Shown: positions 1 to 7,036 of the stretch, in pieces | How positions within the stretch are numbered: the stretch's first letter is position 1 | Layout: each line of letters opens with the position of its first letter | Assembly (NCBI GenBank): GCA_011064905.1 | Contig: JAAKFW010000032.1 | Span: 1 to 11,519, forward strand | Origin: Candidatus Anoxychlamydiales bacterium | GTDB taxonomy: Bacteria; Chlamydiota; Chlamydiia; Chlamydiales; SM23-39 | Reading direction: 5' to 3' | Length of the DNA: 11,519 nucleotides | Translations under genes and position numbers: made by a program | Notes under the pieces: generated by a model | Databases searched by the model: none | What the model was told of the DNA's origin: nothing | The model's input: only the letters and a program-made list of their open reading frames with translations

Positions 1-841
1 ATGCTTGAGAAACACCTTCGTGAGCAGTGCTAAGTAGTGTAAAAACATCCAATGCATTTATAGCTGGATATGGATTTTCTAAATGATCGGTAAATATCAC
101 ATTTTTTAAATTCAAATCTTTTGCCATCTTTACATATGAATCTTTATGACCGCCACCGATAATTATAAATTTAATATTGTTTTCGTTTTCATTTTCCAAA
201 ATTTTTGCAGCTTTTAAAAAATCATCTATCCCTTTCCAAGATCTCATAAAACAAGCTGTTCCTACCAAAAAATCTGTTTCGTTAATATCAAAATCCTTTT
301 TAAATTTTTCACTCTCAATGGGATCTACTTTAATTTTCTCAAAATCCACACCTGTTGGAATAGATTTACACTTTTTAGGATCTTTGTTTGCTTGTTTAAT
401 TATTATATCTGCTGCATCTTGTGAGGTCGTTACAACAAAATCAGCTAAATAACCATATAAAAGCTTTGAGTTTAGCCCTTTTTTGATGGCAGTAGATAGA
501 TGCCGAGTTCTAATGATGGGGATGTTTAAAAATTTGGCAACTATCCCACCTAGCCATGCATCGGAAGATGAATGAGTATTTAAAATGTCTATTTTATTTT
601 TTTTCATAATGTATAGAAGTTTGAAAAATGAAATAAACCAAAAAGCCTTTTTAAATCTAAGCTCATATGTTAAAAAGCCTGAGTTTTTAGCCCGCTCTAT
701 AAGGCCGCCATTTTTCTCAACTCCTATTATTATTTTGTGCCCTAACTTTTTCATGGCCTCAGATTCTTTTAAGATTCTCATCTCTTGACCGCCCCAGCCA
801 GGTGACGCTTCTAGATGTAAAACATTTAAAAACTTTTTCAT
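1..841 (-). CDS. GT4-family glycosyltransferase, C-terminus beyond window edge
   Basis: Reading the minus strand from the ATG at 841-839 gives 280 uninterrupted codons to the window edge. The N-terminus 'LHLEASPGWGGQEMRIL' (about 8-24) carries the glycine-rich loop of a GT-B acceptor domain. 'NTHSSSDAWLGG' (88-99) and 'RTRHLST' (111-117) resemble bacterial LPS/core family 4 glycosyltransferases, and 'IPTGVD' (161-166) marks the linker to the donor domain. The donor domain shows 'RSWKGIDDFLKAA' (200-212) and 'IIIGGG' (226-231), and the visible part ends at 'EGVSQA', where the E-x7-E nucleotide-sugar motif begins. The enzyme should move a sugar from a nucleotide donor onto a lipid or glycan acceptor at the inner face of the membrane; donor and acceptor cannot be read from the sequence. 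An AGGAG Shine-Dalgarno at 855-851, nine bases upstream, supports the start. It is divergent from the TagF-like pair and probably belongs to the same surface-glycan cluster. Confidence 0.88.
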   Translation of the reverse strand, partial: MKKFLNVLHLEASPGWGGQEMRILKESEAMKKLGHKIIIGVEKNGGLIERAKNSGFLTYELRFKKAFWFISFFKLLYIMKKNKIDILNTHSSSDAWLGGIVAKFLNIPIIRTRHLSTAIKKGLNSKLLYGYLADFVVTTSQDAADIIIKQANKDPKKCKSIPTGVDFEKIKVDPIESEKFKKDFDINETDFLVGTACFMRSWKGIDDFLKAAKILENENENNIKFIIIGGGHKDSYVKMAKDLNLKNVIFTDHLENPYPAINALDVFTLLSTAHEGVSQA

Positions 842-928
842 TCCCTTAAGCTCCTATGTAATATAAGCAAAATATGGCAATTTCTAATTAGATTAGTTAT
901 TATATTAGATTAACCCAATTTTTATGAT
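842..928. promoter_or_regulatory. Divergent intergenic region between glycosyltransferase and TagF-like genes
   Basis: These 87 bases separate two divergent starts and must hold both promoters. On the minus strand there is a perfect TATAAT at 904-899, but no good -35 box lies 16-18 bases upstream of it. On the plus strand TATATT at 901-906 could serve the 929 gene, which has no Shine-Dalgarno and would then have a very short leader. The two candidate -10 boxes overlap, so the promoters might compete. The elements are seen in the sequence; promoter activity is inferred. Confidence 0.3.
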
Positions 929-1984
929 ATGAAAAAAAAGTCAGCTGCTTTAATTTATGGAAATACTCCAAATTACATAGATCATTTAGCTCCGCTTTGT
1001 CATTATTTAAATATTCCTCTACTTACAAATATCGAAGAAATTTTTGATATAATAAAAAAATACTATCCAAAAGTCAATGTACAACATATCGAAAACAGGG
1101 ACATAAATTTTTATACAGTTAGAAACTTCGATAATATTTTTGCTTGCATTCCCAAAAATATATTCGATATTGAATTTCGTTTGCATCAAGATCTTTTAAA
1201 CAAAGAGATTAATATATTTTGGTGTCCTCATGGGAATTCAGATAAGGGAAAGACTATTTTATTTTTTGAAGGACTGAAAAATGAGAAAAATGTTTTAGTT
1301 TACGGAAATAAAATGATCGATATCTTAAAAGAGAAAAAAGTTTTTCATACTATTGAAAACCCCTACGCTGTTGGAAATTATAGATTAGATTATTTTCAAA
1401 AATTTAAAAAGCATTTCAAAAAAATCATAAAAAATGAAATTGCTACAAAGCTTTCAAATAAAAATATAAATATTTTATATGCACCAACTTGGGAAGATAA
1501 AGAAAACTCTTCTTCTTTTTTTAAATATATCGATGTTTTGCTAACAAAACTCCCGTCTCATTACAATCTAATCGTAAAAATACATCCTAACTTAATCACT
1601 CAAAACGAAACTAAAATCGAAATTATGAAACTTAAATGCAGCAAAAAAAACATCATGTTTTTAGAGAATTTCCCCCTGATCTATCCCCTTCTAGATTTTA
1701 TCGATGTATATATAGGTGATTTTTCATCGATTGGATATGACTTTTTATCATTTGATAAAGCTATGTATTTATTAAAACCTCAAAACAAAAATCTTTTCTC
1801 TGAACTTTTTGATATTGGCTATGTAATTGATGATGATAATATTTTTGAAACCATTGAAAAAAGTAAATTATTAAATCCCGCCCTAAGGAGTAAATCTCTC
1901 ATTCACAAAAGAAAAAAGCTATATGATTATACTTTTCAAAAAAATACAGATTTAGAAAAGTTAAAAAATATTTTAAATATATGA
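929..1984 (+). CDS. CDP-glycerol glycerophosphotransferase-like protein (TagF-like), copy 1
   Basis: The 351-residue protein matches the catalytic domain of the Glyphos_transf / TagF-like family (GT-B fold). Motifs in order are 'CPHGNSDKG' (99-107, the HG histidine), 'LYAPTWED' (183-190), 'KIHPNL' (217-222, second conserved histidine) and 'GDFSSIGYDF' (263-272, the D-x-SS-x-x-x-D phosphate-binding signature). Known relatives transfer glycerol-phosphate or ribitol-phosphate from a CDP-activated donor onto wall teichoic acid or a capsule. No membrane segment or signal peptide is visible, so it is cytosolic or peripheral. Its length fits a bare catalytic domain. No Shine-Dalgarno precedes the ATG, and an upstream ATG at 924 is stopped after two codons. 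The stop overlaps the start of the paralogue at 1981 (ATGA), so the two are co-translated. The actual substrate is unknown, because chlamydiae are not known to make teichoic acids. Confidence 0.85.
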   Translation: MKKKSAALIYGNTPNYIDHLAPLCHYLNIPLLTNIEEIFDIIKKYYPKVNVQHIENRDINFYTVRNFDNIFACIPKNIFDIEFRLHQDLLNKEINIFWCPHGNSDKGKTILFFEGLKNEKNVLVYGNKMIDILKEKKVFHTIENPYAVGNYRLDYFQKFKKHFKKIIKNEIATKLSNKNINILYAPTWEDKENSSSFFKYIDVLLTKLPSHYNLIVKIHPNLITQNETKIEIMKLKCSKKNIMFLENFPLIYPLLDFIDVYIGDFSSIGYDFLSFDKAMYLLKPQNKNLFSELFDIGYVIDDDNIFETIEKSKLLNPALRSKSLIHKRKKLYDYTFQKNTDLEKLKNILNI

Positions 1985-3030
1985 AAAAAATAGCGGCTAT
2001 AAATTTTTCTACATCTTTTCACCTTTTAGATCATATAGCTCCACTTGCCTACACTTTAGATATCCCTCTTTTTATAGATAACGAAAAAAGTTTTGACCTT
2101 CTTAAAACCCTCTATCCTCAAGTGAACTCTCATTTAAATGAAAATCTCTCCCTTCAATTTTTAGCAAAGGACTTTGACACTCTAATCTCTTGCAAATGGT
2201 GGTTTTCAGAAGATAAATTTTTTCTTAAAAACTTTTATAATAAAGATATTAATCTTATCTTTTGCCCTCATGGCAATTCAGATAAAGGACATATTAACAA
2301 AGCTAATATGCTAGCTTACGCAATGCAAGATATAGTTTTTTTATATGGCGACCATATGAAAAATCTGTTAAGAAATTTAAATGTTTATAAAAAATTAAAA
2401 AAGCATGTAACTATCGGAAATTTTAGACTCGAATTTTATAAAAAATTTAAAAAATTTTATGATGATATCGCAGAAAAAAAAATATTTTCAAAATTAAACA
2501 AAAACAAGAAAACAATTCTATATGCCCCCACTTGGAAAGATTTAGAAAACTCCACCTCCTTTTTTCAAATCTTAAAAAAACTAACTAAAAATGTTTCAAA
2601 AGATTTTAATCTCATTATCAAACCTCATCCAAACCTAGAAGAGAAAAATCCGGTAGAGTTTTATGGGGCCCTTCCAAATGATATGCCCTCAAATGTTCTT
2701 TGGCTCGATGATTTTCCTCTAATTTATCCTCTTTTAAATAAATGCGATATATACTTAGGCGATTTTTCATCAATCGGATACGATTTTTTATATTTTCAAA
2801 GACCTATGTTTTTTTTAGATCCTTTTGAAAGAGACAAAAAAAGCCCAAGTCTCTTTTTGCAAAGTTGCGGGTATAAAATCAATAAAGGTAATTGGAATAA
2901 CATAATTTCTTTTATTCGAAAAAATGAAAACTCAAATTTTAAAGAAAAACAAAAAAAGATTTATGAATATGCTTTTGGCAAAACTTTTGAACTAAAAAAT
3001 CTTAAAAAGAAAATTCTTGAAAATATCTAA
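1981..3030 (+). CDS. CDP-glycerol glycerophosphotransferase-like protein (TagF-like), copy 2
   Basis: This 349-residue protein is a full-length paralogue of its upstream neighbour. The same motifs appear in the same order: 'CPHGNSDKG' (95-103), 'LYAPTWKD' (180-187), 'KPHPNL' (214-219) and 'GDFSSIGYDF' (260-269). The N-terminal block 'LLDHIAPLAYTLDIPL' (15-30) mirrors 'YIDHLAPLCHYLNIPL' in copy 1. Both catalytic histidines and the DxSS signature are intact, so it should be an active transferase and not a decaying copy. DNA similarity remains visible around the HG motif (about 1224-1246 against 2264-2286) and the DFSS motif (about 1715-1745 against 2759-2789). It starts with the ATGA overlap and has no Shine-Dalgarno of its own, which suggests translational coupling. 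It ends five bases from the convergent mreC stop. Two transferases in a row could act as primase and polymerase, as TagB and TagF do, or use different acceptors; this is inference. Confidence 0.85.
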   Translation: MKKIAAINFSTSFHLLDHIAPLAYTLDIPLFIDNEKSFDLLKTLYPQVNSHLNENLSLQFLAKDFDTLISCKWWFSEDKFFLKNFYNKDINLIFCPHGNSDKGHINKANMLAYAMQDIVFLYGDHMKNLLRNLNVYKKLKKHVTIGNFRLEFYKKFKKFYDDIAEKKIFSKLNKNKKTILYAPTWKDLENSTSFFQILKKLTKNVSKDFNLIIKPHPNLEEKNPVEFYGALPNDMPSNVLWLDDFPLIYPLLNKCDIYLGDFSSIGYDFLYFQRPMFFLDPFERDKKSPSLFLQSCGYKINKGNWNNIISFIRKNENSNFKEKQKKIYEYAFGKTFELKNLKKKILENI

Positions 3031-3035
3031 AAAAC

Positions 3036-4208
3036 TTAGAGATTGCTTTGCTCTTCTATCTCAAACCCAAGTGGAGGTAAAACCAAAACAACCTCTAGCT
3101 CATTTAAATTGGCAGCAGTTGGTTTTGCCTCAATATTATATGCATAGTCTCCATCTTCTAAATCATCTACCTTTGTAACAAGTGCTACATTTAAACCCTT
3201 TGGAAAAATTCCATCCATGCCTGTTGTTACTAAAAGATCACCTTTTTCTATTAAAGCAACTCTTTTAGATTCTGGATTTAAAATTATTTTACCGGATTTT
3301 AAGTCTCTCGCCGGACCTTCTTCATCAGCATAGTCATAGTTGAAACCAACGCCTTTTAGCCTGGTGCCCTTTGAACGCCAAAGAGGCTGTGATGAACCGT
3401 GGAGTTCCCCTTTTGCTAGATACTTATCCTCTTTTTGATTTGTTAATCTACTATTCAAACTAATTAGCTTATCCAAAAAATTCTCTTTTTCATCTTTTGA
3501 ATAAAATAGATTATCTCTTGTATATACATGATTTTTTAATGATTCTATAATATTTAAAAGACTCTTATCTTGAATACTTCCCCGAACAGCTCTTACAGAC
3601 GGAATAAATCCTGAATCTGTAATCAAACGAACTCTTGAGATGTTTTGTCCAACATATTCCACAATCCCTACTAAACTATTACCGATTACAACAGGAGAAT
3701 TTTTAGCAATTATTAGCTTAGAGAGCTGTTCATTATTTTTTTCACCAACATTTATCCATATACTACTACTCCAAGAAGATGGTGATCTAAAAATAACTTT
3801 TGCAGATAAAGCTTGATATTCGACTTTTAAAATCTCTTTTAATTCCTCTGCTCTTCTTTGAAAAAAATCTTTTAGATATATATCTTTTTGATCCCCTTCA
3901 TTTAATACTTTAAATTTATCAACTTGATCCTCAATTCTATTTTCAAAAAAAAGCCATTCGTAAATTCCATTAATCTGATTTTTTAACATCGTGTTTTCTA
4001 AAAGAAGTTTTTCCATTTCTATTTTATTATCACTTTGAGAAATAGCTCTATCCGGCGTCTTTAATAAAAATTTAGATGAACTGTTAATTGGAATAAATGA
4101 GCTAATCGCAAAATTCCTAAATTTATCTATTTTGTTTTTTGATATGCTCATCATAAATAACAAGAAAAAAGCGAGTAACAAAAAAGGAAAATAATTTGGT
4201 TTTCGCAT
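3036..4208 (-). CDS. mreC: Rod shape-determining protein MreC
   Basis: MreC is a bitopic inner-membrane protein whose periplasmic barrels link MreB filaments to the peptidoglycan synthesis machinery; in chlamydiae MreB and MreC act in division-site peptidoglycan synthesis. The 390-residue protein has a single N-terminal membrane helix (about 6-21), a coiled-coil-prone stretch (about 60-135), and the first barrel with 'AKVIFRSPSSWSSSIWINVG' (136-155) and 'SLVGIVEYVGQNISRVRLIT' (178-197). The second barrel has 'GDLLVTTGMDGIFPKGLNVA' (323-342), the hallmark MreC segment. Between the barrels lies an unusually long polar insert of about 90 residues (211-305). AGAGGTG (4223-4217), eight bases upstream of the ATG, supports the start. 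mreB is not next to it. It follows rpoD on the same strand after 168 bases, so read-through from rpoD is possible but not proven. Confidence 0.93.
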   Translation of the reverse strand: MRKPNYFPFLLLAFFLLFMMSISKNKIDKFRNFAISSFIPINSSSKFLLKTPDRAISQSDNKIEMEKLLLENTMLKNQINGIYEWLFFENRIEDQVDKFKVLNEGDQKDIYLKDFFQRRAEELKEILKVEYQALSAKVIFRSPSSWSSSIWINVGEKNNEQLSKLIIAKNSPVVIGNSLVGIVEYVGQNISRVRLITDSGFIPSVRAVRGSIQDKSLLNIIESLKNHVYTRDNLFYSKDEKENFLDKLISLNSRLTNQKEDKYLAKGELHGSSQPLWRSKGTRLKGVGFNYDYADEEGPARDLKSGKIILNPESKRVALIEKGDLLVTTGMDGIFPKGLNVALVTKVDDLEDGDYAYNIEAKPTAANLNELEVVLVLPPLGFEIEEQSNL

Positions 4209-4247
4209 GTTTTTTACACCTCTTAAAAATACTTTAATTTAGATTAA

Positions 4248-4275
4248 ATTTTCATAAAAGAACTTTTATGAAAAT
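4248..4275. repeat. 13-bp perfect inverted repeat in the mreC leader
   Basis: ATTTTCATAAAAG (4248-4260) and CTTTTATGAAAAT (4263-4275) are exact reverse complements separated by two bases. The element lies about 40 bases upstream of the mreC start and about 100 bases after the rpoD stop. As RNA on the minus strand it would be a long, almost pure A-U hairpin without a following run of uridines, so it is a poor intrinsic terminator. A dimeric regulator's operator or an mRNA-stability or processing hairpin fits better. Symmetry is seen directly; function is inferred. Confidence 0.5.
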
Positions 4276-4311
4276 CACGATTATTTCTATGATTTTAATT
4301 TCTTTAGAGCG

Positions 4312-4374
4312 TTTGACAAAACTTAAAGCGATAAAATTCACACGATCTTGTCAAAAATTAGATTTCATCGCTTC
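4312..4374 (-). repeat. Two interleaved inverted repeats just after the rpoD stop
   Basis: On the minus strand GAAGCGATGAAAT (4374-4362) can pair with ATTTTATCGCTTT (4337-4325) over 13 positions, including two G-U pairs. TTTGACAA (4355-4348) can pair with TTGTCAAA (4319-4312) over eight. The arms come in the order A-B-A'-B', so the stems would either form a pseudoknot or exclude one another. This is the arrangement of an attenuator or a structured 3' end. It begins three bases after the rpoD stop codon. The TTTGACAA arm also contains a perfect TTGACA -35 hexamer on the minus strand (4354-4349), but no convincing -10 follows at 16-18 bases. Confidence 0.4.
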
Positions 4375-4376
4375 TT

Positions 4377-6050
4377 TTATTCTTCTTCCATAAGATCTAA
4401 AAAGGCTTGCAGCTGTTTTGCTCTTGTAGGATGTCTCATTTTTCTAAGCGCCTTCGCTTCAATTTGACGAACTCTTTCACGAGTTACTTTAAAACGAACA
4501 CCTACTTCTTCTAAAGTTTTAGGTTTGCCATCCATAAGACCAAATCTTTCAATTAAAACAGTTCTTTCTCTATCTGTTAGAGTCTCTAAAACTTCATTTA
4601 ATTTGTCTTTTAAAATTGTGTATCCTGTAGCTTCAGCCGGAGATTCAATTGTTGTGTCTTCCAAAAAGTCACCGAATTGAGATTCCCCGCCATCTCCAAC
4701 TTCTGCTTGCAGTGATATTGGATGTTGAGCTATTTTATAAATTTCTCTAACTCTTTCAGGAGTTATTCCAAGCTCTTTTGCAAGTTCTTCTGGCGTTGGC
4801 TCTTTTCCGGTTTCCATCATTAATTTTTTAGCGCCTCTTAAAACTTTATTGATGGTTTCAATCATATGAACCGGAATTCGAATAGTTCTCGCTTGATCAG
4901 CGATTGCTCTTGTTACCGCTTGCCTAATCCACCAAGTTGCATATGTTGAAAATTTGTATCCTCTTCTATACTCGAATTTTTCAACAGCCTTCATTAGACC
5001 CATGTTTCCTTCTTGAATAAGATCTAGAAAGGAAAGACCGCGATTCGTATATTTTTTTGCAATAGAGATAACTAAACGAAGATTAGACTCCACCATTTCT
5101 CTTTTAGCTTCTTGGCTTTTGTCCATCCACCGCTGCAGCATTCTTACATCTTTTTTAAACTGAGGCAAAGTTCTACCGGCTGCCAGCTCTCTTTTATCTA
5201 ATTTTCTTTTTGCAGCAATTAGTTTAATTTTTGCAAATTTATTTTTTTCAGCCCTAGGGATTAAATCTGCTATCTCCTTTTCAAGTAATAAAAATCTATC
5301 GTATGAAGATAAAATAACTTCACCAAAGTCATCTATAACATTATGTCTACAAGCAAAATATCGTAAATATGCTTGAGCTCTGATTCTGCATTTTTCTAAC
5401 TCTTCATCAATTTTTACTTTATCTTCTTTTTTTAATTTAGGATCTTTAAGTTTTATTAGTAGACCCTCTAAATCTCCATCCTCTCTTTTCAGAAGCTCAC
5501 AAAGTTTCGGAAGCATCTTTATATAATGAGATTTATCTAGGACCTCTTTTTCAGCAATAACTTTATCAAATCTATCTTTTCCTGTTATTAAATAATGAGC
5601 AATCGAGATAGCTTCTCTCGTTGAATAACGAAAACGCATGATTATTCTTTGAACTTGAAGCTGTGCTTTTTCTATTCTTTTAGATATCTCCACTTCCTCT
5701 TCTCTTGAAAGAAGGGGAACAGATCCCATCTCTTTTAGATACATTCTTACAGGGTCATCAGAAGATCCCTCCGGTCTTTTGGGAAGAGTCTCTAACTCTT
5801 TAGCTTCTTTTTTTCTCTCTTTTTGTTTTTCTACTTCCGCTTGATTTAATATTTGAATATCCAATCCACTTAAAAAAATAAGAACATGATCAATTTGATC
5901 GGCTGAGTCATATGACATCGGCAGGATCTCGTTGATCTCTTCATATGTAATATAGCCCTGTTCTTTAGCTATAGTTACAAGCTCTTCAACCTTTTGTTGG
6001 TGTTTTGGATCTGTAAATTCACTGATTGTTGCTTCTTTGATATTTGTCAT
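4377..6050 (-). CDS. rpoD: RNA polymerase primary sigma factor (chlamydial sigma-66)
   Basis: This is the housekeeping sigma-70-type factor that directs RNA polymerase to most promoters. Counting from the ATG at 6050 (557 residues): a short region 1.1 with 'ITYEEINEILP' (34-44); region 1.2 'DPVRMYLKEMGSVPLLSREEE' (99-119); a long lysine/glutamate-rich non-conserved insert (about 130-300); region 2 with 'NLRLVISIAKKYTNRGLSFL' (323-342) and the -10-recognising 'YKFSTYATWWIRQAVTRAI' (365-383); region 3 (about 396-470); and region 4 with the -35 helix-turn-helix 'TLEEVGVRFKVTRERVRQIE' (512-531). The open frame reaches 6089, but the extra 13 hydrophobic residues (MILLSLNEVLFLI) are untypical, and that ATG has no Shine-Dalgarno. 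The ATG at 6050 has GAGG 14 bases upstream, a little far, so the start is probable and not certain. The sequence closely follows the chlamydial sigma-66 pattern as I recall it. Confidence 0.96.
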   Translation of the reverse strand: MTNIKEATISEFTDPKHQQKVEELVTIAKEQGYITYEEINEILPMSYDSADQIDHVLIFLSGLDIQILNQAEVEKQKERKKEAKELETLPKRPEGSSDDPVRMYLKEMGSVPLLSREEEVEISKRIEKAQLQVQRIIMRFRYSTREAISIAHYLITGKDRFDKVIAEKEVLDKSHYIKMLPKLCELLKREDGDLEGLLIKLKDPKLKKEDKVKIDEELEKCRIRAQAYLRYFACRHNVIDDFGEVILSSYDRFLLLEKEIADLIPRAEKNKFAKIKLIAAKRKLDKRELAAGRTLPQFKKDVRMLQRWMDKSQEAKREMVESNLRLVISIAKKYTNRGLSFLDLIQEGNMGLMKAVEKFEYRRGYKFSTYATWWIRQAVTRAIADQARTIRIPVHMIETINKVLRGAKKLMMETGKEPTPEELAKELGITPERVREIYKIAQHPISLQAEVGDGGESQFGDFLEDTTIESPAEATGYTILKDKLNEVLETLTDRERTVLIERFGLMDGKPKTLEEVGVRFKVTRERVRQIEAKALRKMRHPTRAKQLQAFLDLMEEE

Positions 6051-6128
6051 AATAAGAAAAAGTACCTCATTTAGCGATAATAATATCAAATTGAATACTT
6101 TAGATAAATATAAAATAAATTTTAGTAT

Positions 6129-6578
6129 CTAGCAATTTTTTTGGAAGCTGAAAACATAGTATTTTAAAGCGACAAAGTACCCAAAAATTACGAAAGTTAT
6201 AATGCTATATACTAAATTTTTGATAGGAAAACTTTTCTCTACAGCTGAAATTTTTGGATTTTTTTTGTTATAGCATATATAAAAATCTTTTTTTAAAGTT
6301 TTTTCTTTGAAATCCAAAGCTGTGATTTCATTTATAAACTTTGTTTCAAACTTTTTTACGTTATAAAAAATTTTATCACCAATTTTAAAATTATAAAAAG
6401 CCAGAACCTCAAATTTGTCTTTTTTCCCTTCAATAATCTCAACTTTTTCTACATTAGCCTTAATCTTGCCATCTAAAGTAAAAAATTTATTGATTTGAAA
6501 AGCTGTCTTAAAACTGATCCCCAGAAGAATCAGAGCAGCTACCGATAAAGTAATTAACCATCTAATTTTGTAATTCAT
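6129..6578 (-). CDS. Small two-transmembrane protein, DUF3592-like
   Basis: The 149-residue protein has one membrane helix near the N-terminus (about 7-25) and one near the C-terminus (about 119-138). Between them is a polar, probably beta-rich domain. 'EVLAFYNFKIGDKIFYN' (57-73) followed by 'DFYICYNKKNPKISAVEK' (98-115) resembles the 'Y.Y...G..Y' and 'V.YNP.NP..A' signatures of DUF3592 proteins, a membrane family of unknown role. That match is from memory and only moderately sure. The middle domain would face the periplasm or the cytoplasm depending on topology, which I cannot decide. No Shine-Dalgarno precedes the ATG. It lies 78 bases upstream of rpoD on the same strand and is divergent from rpsT, so it could share transcripts with rpoD. 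Confidence 0.65.
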   Translation of the reverse strand: MNYKIRWLITLSVAALILLGISFKTAFQINKFFTLDGKIKANVEKVEIIEGKKDKFEVLAFYNFKIGDKIFYNVKKFETKFINEITALDFKEKTLKKDFYICYNKKNPKISAVEKSFPIKNLVYSIITFVIFGYFVALKYYVFSFQKNC

Positions 6579-6608
6579 ACTAAAAATGTAACAAAAATGA
6601 TTTTTTTT

Positions 6609-6637
6609 TTGTAAAAAAAATAAAATCTATCTATTAT
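6609..6637 (+). promoter_or_regulatory. Sigma-70-type promoter for rpsT
   Basis: TTGTAA (6609-6614, four of six consensus bases) and TATTAT (6632-6637, five of six) are separated by exactly 17 A/T-rich bases. The predicted start near 6644 leaves a leader of roughly 90 bases before rpsT. It fits recognition by the sigma-66 encoded next door. The hexamers and spacing are visible; activity is inferred. Confidence 0.5.
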
Positions 6638-6678
6638 TATGGGCTAAATAGAGAAAAATATATCTAAAAGATATTTAG

Positions 6679-6702
6679 AGGTGTTTTTTCAAAAAAGCAC
6701 TT
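6679..6702 (+). promoter_or_regulatory. Hairpin in the rpsT leader
   Basis: GTG-TTTTTT (6681-6689) can pair with AAAAAA-G-CAC (6691-6700), with one bulged G and further weak closing pairs at 6679-6680/6701-6702. It lies inside the rpsT 5' untranslated region, about 35 bases before the start. S20 is known to repress its own translation through its leader in E. coli, so a structured leader is plausible here. No sequence link to the E. coli element is visible, and the stem is mostly A-U. Confidence 0.25.
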
Positions 6703-6736
6703 TAAAACATATAAAAAAAAATATACAGGAAAAAAA

Positions 6737-7018
6737 ATGGCAGAAGAAAAAGAAAAAAAGAAAAAAGTAAAAAAACCTACAGCTACAAAAAGAATTTTAC
6801 AATCTGAAAGAAGAAATGCTAGAAATACTCAATTTAAATCTAGAGTAAAAACAGCTCTGAAAGATTTAAAAGCCTCTATAGAAAAGAAAGAATCTAAAGA
6901 AATTATTTTAAAAAAATTAGATCTTATATATAGTCTCATGGACAAAGCTGTTAAGAAAAAGGTTTTTAAGAAAAATAAAGCTAATAGAATCAAATCGAGA
7001 TGTTCTAAAATAGCTTAA
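6737..7018 (+). CDS. rpsT: 30S ribosomal protein S20
   Basis: S20 binds 16S rRNA early in small-subunit assembly. The 93-residue, highly basic protein starts with a lysine-rich tail (MAEEKEKKKKVKKP). It then shows the S20 helical bundle: 'ERRNARNTQFKSRVKT' (24-39) and the C-terminal signature 'DKAVKKKVFKKNKANRIKSR' (69-88), which is the most diagnostic part. Length is normal for the family. AGGA (6727-6730), six bases before the ATG, supports the start. It has its own likely promoter and leader. It is followed after 41 bases by a gene of unknown function on the same strand, with no terminator between them, so the two are probably co-transcribed. Confidence 0.95.
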   Translation: MAEEKEKKKKVKKPTATKRILQSERRNARNTQFKSRVKTALKDLKASIEKKESKEIILKKLDLIYSLMDKAVKKKVFKKNKANRIKSRCSKIA

Positions 7019-7036
7019 CTTTACTAGCTTAAAAAC

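Noticed and set aside
177..788. Two plus-strand open frames of 91 and 67 codons (177-452 and 585-788)
   Set aside because: They lie antisense inside the glycosyltransferase, which has clear family motifs; their translations are Phe/Ser/Ile-rich with no recognisable domain, as expected for reverse-strand shadows in AT-rich DNA.
4249..4274. Intrinsic terminator for rpoD
   Set aside because: The stem is almost entirely A-U, and the minus-strand sequence after it is TTAATCTAAATT, not a T-run, so a standard rho-independent terminator is not supported.
4312..4341. Promoter on the plus strand starting with a perfect TTGACA at 4313-4318
   Set aside because: No acceptable -10 hexamer lies 16-18 bases downstream, and it would fire antisense into rpoD; the hexamer is explained by the inverted repeat.
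6600..6620. Poly-T/poly-A tract as a terminator or phase-variable repeat
   Set aside because: It lies between divergent genes, has no stem, and is outside any coding sequence; it is best seen as the AT-rich upstream part of the rpsT promoter.
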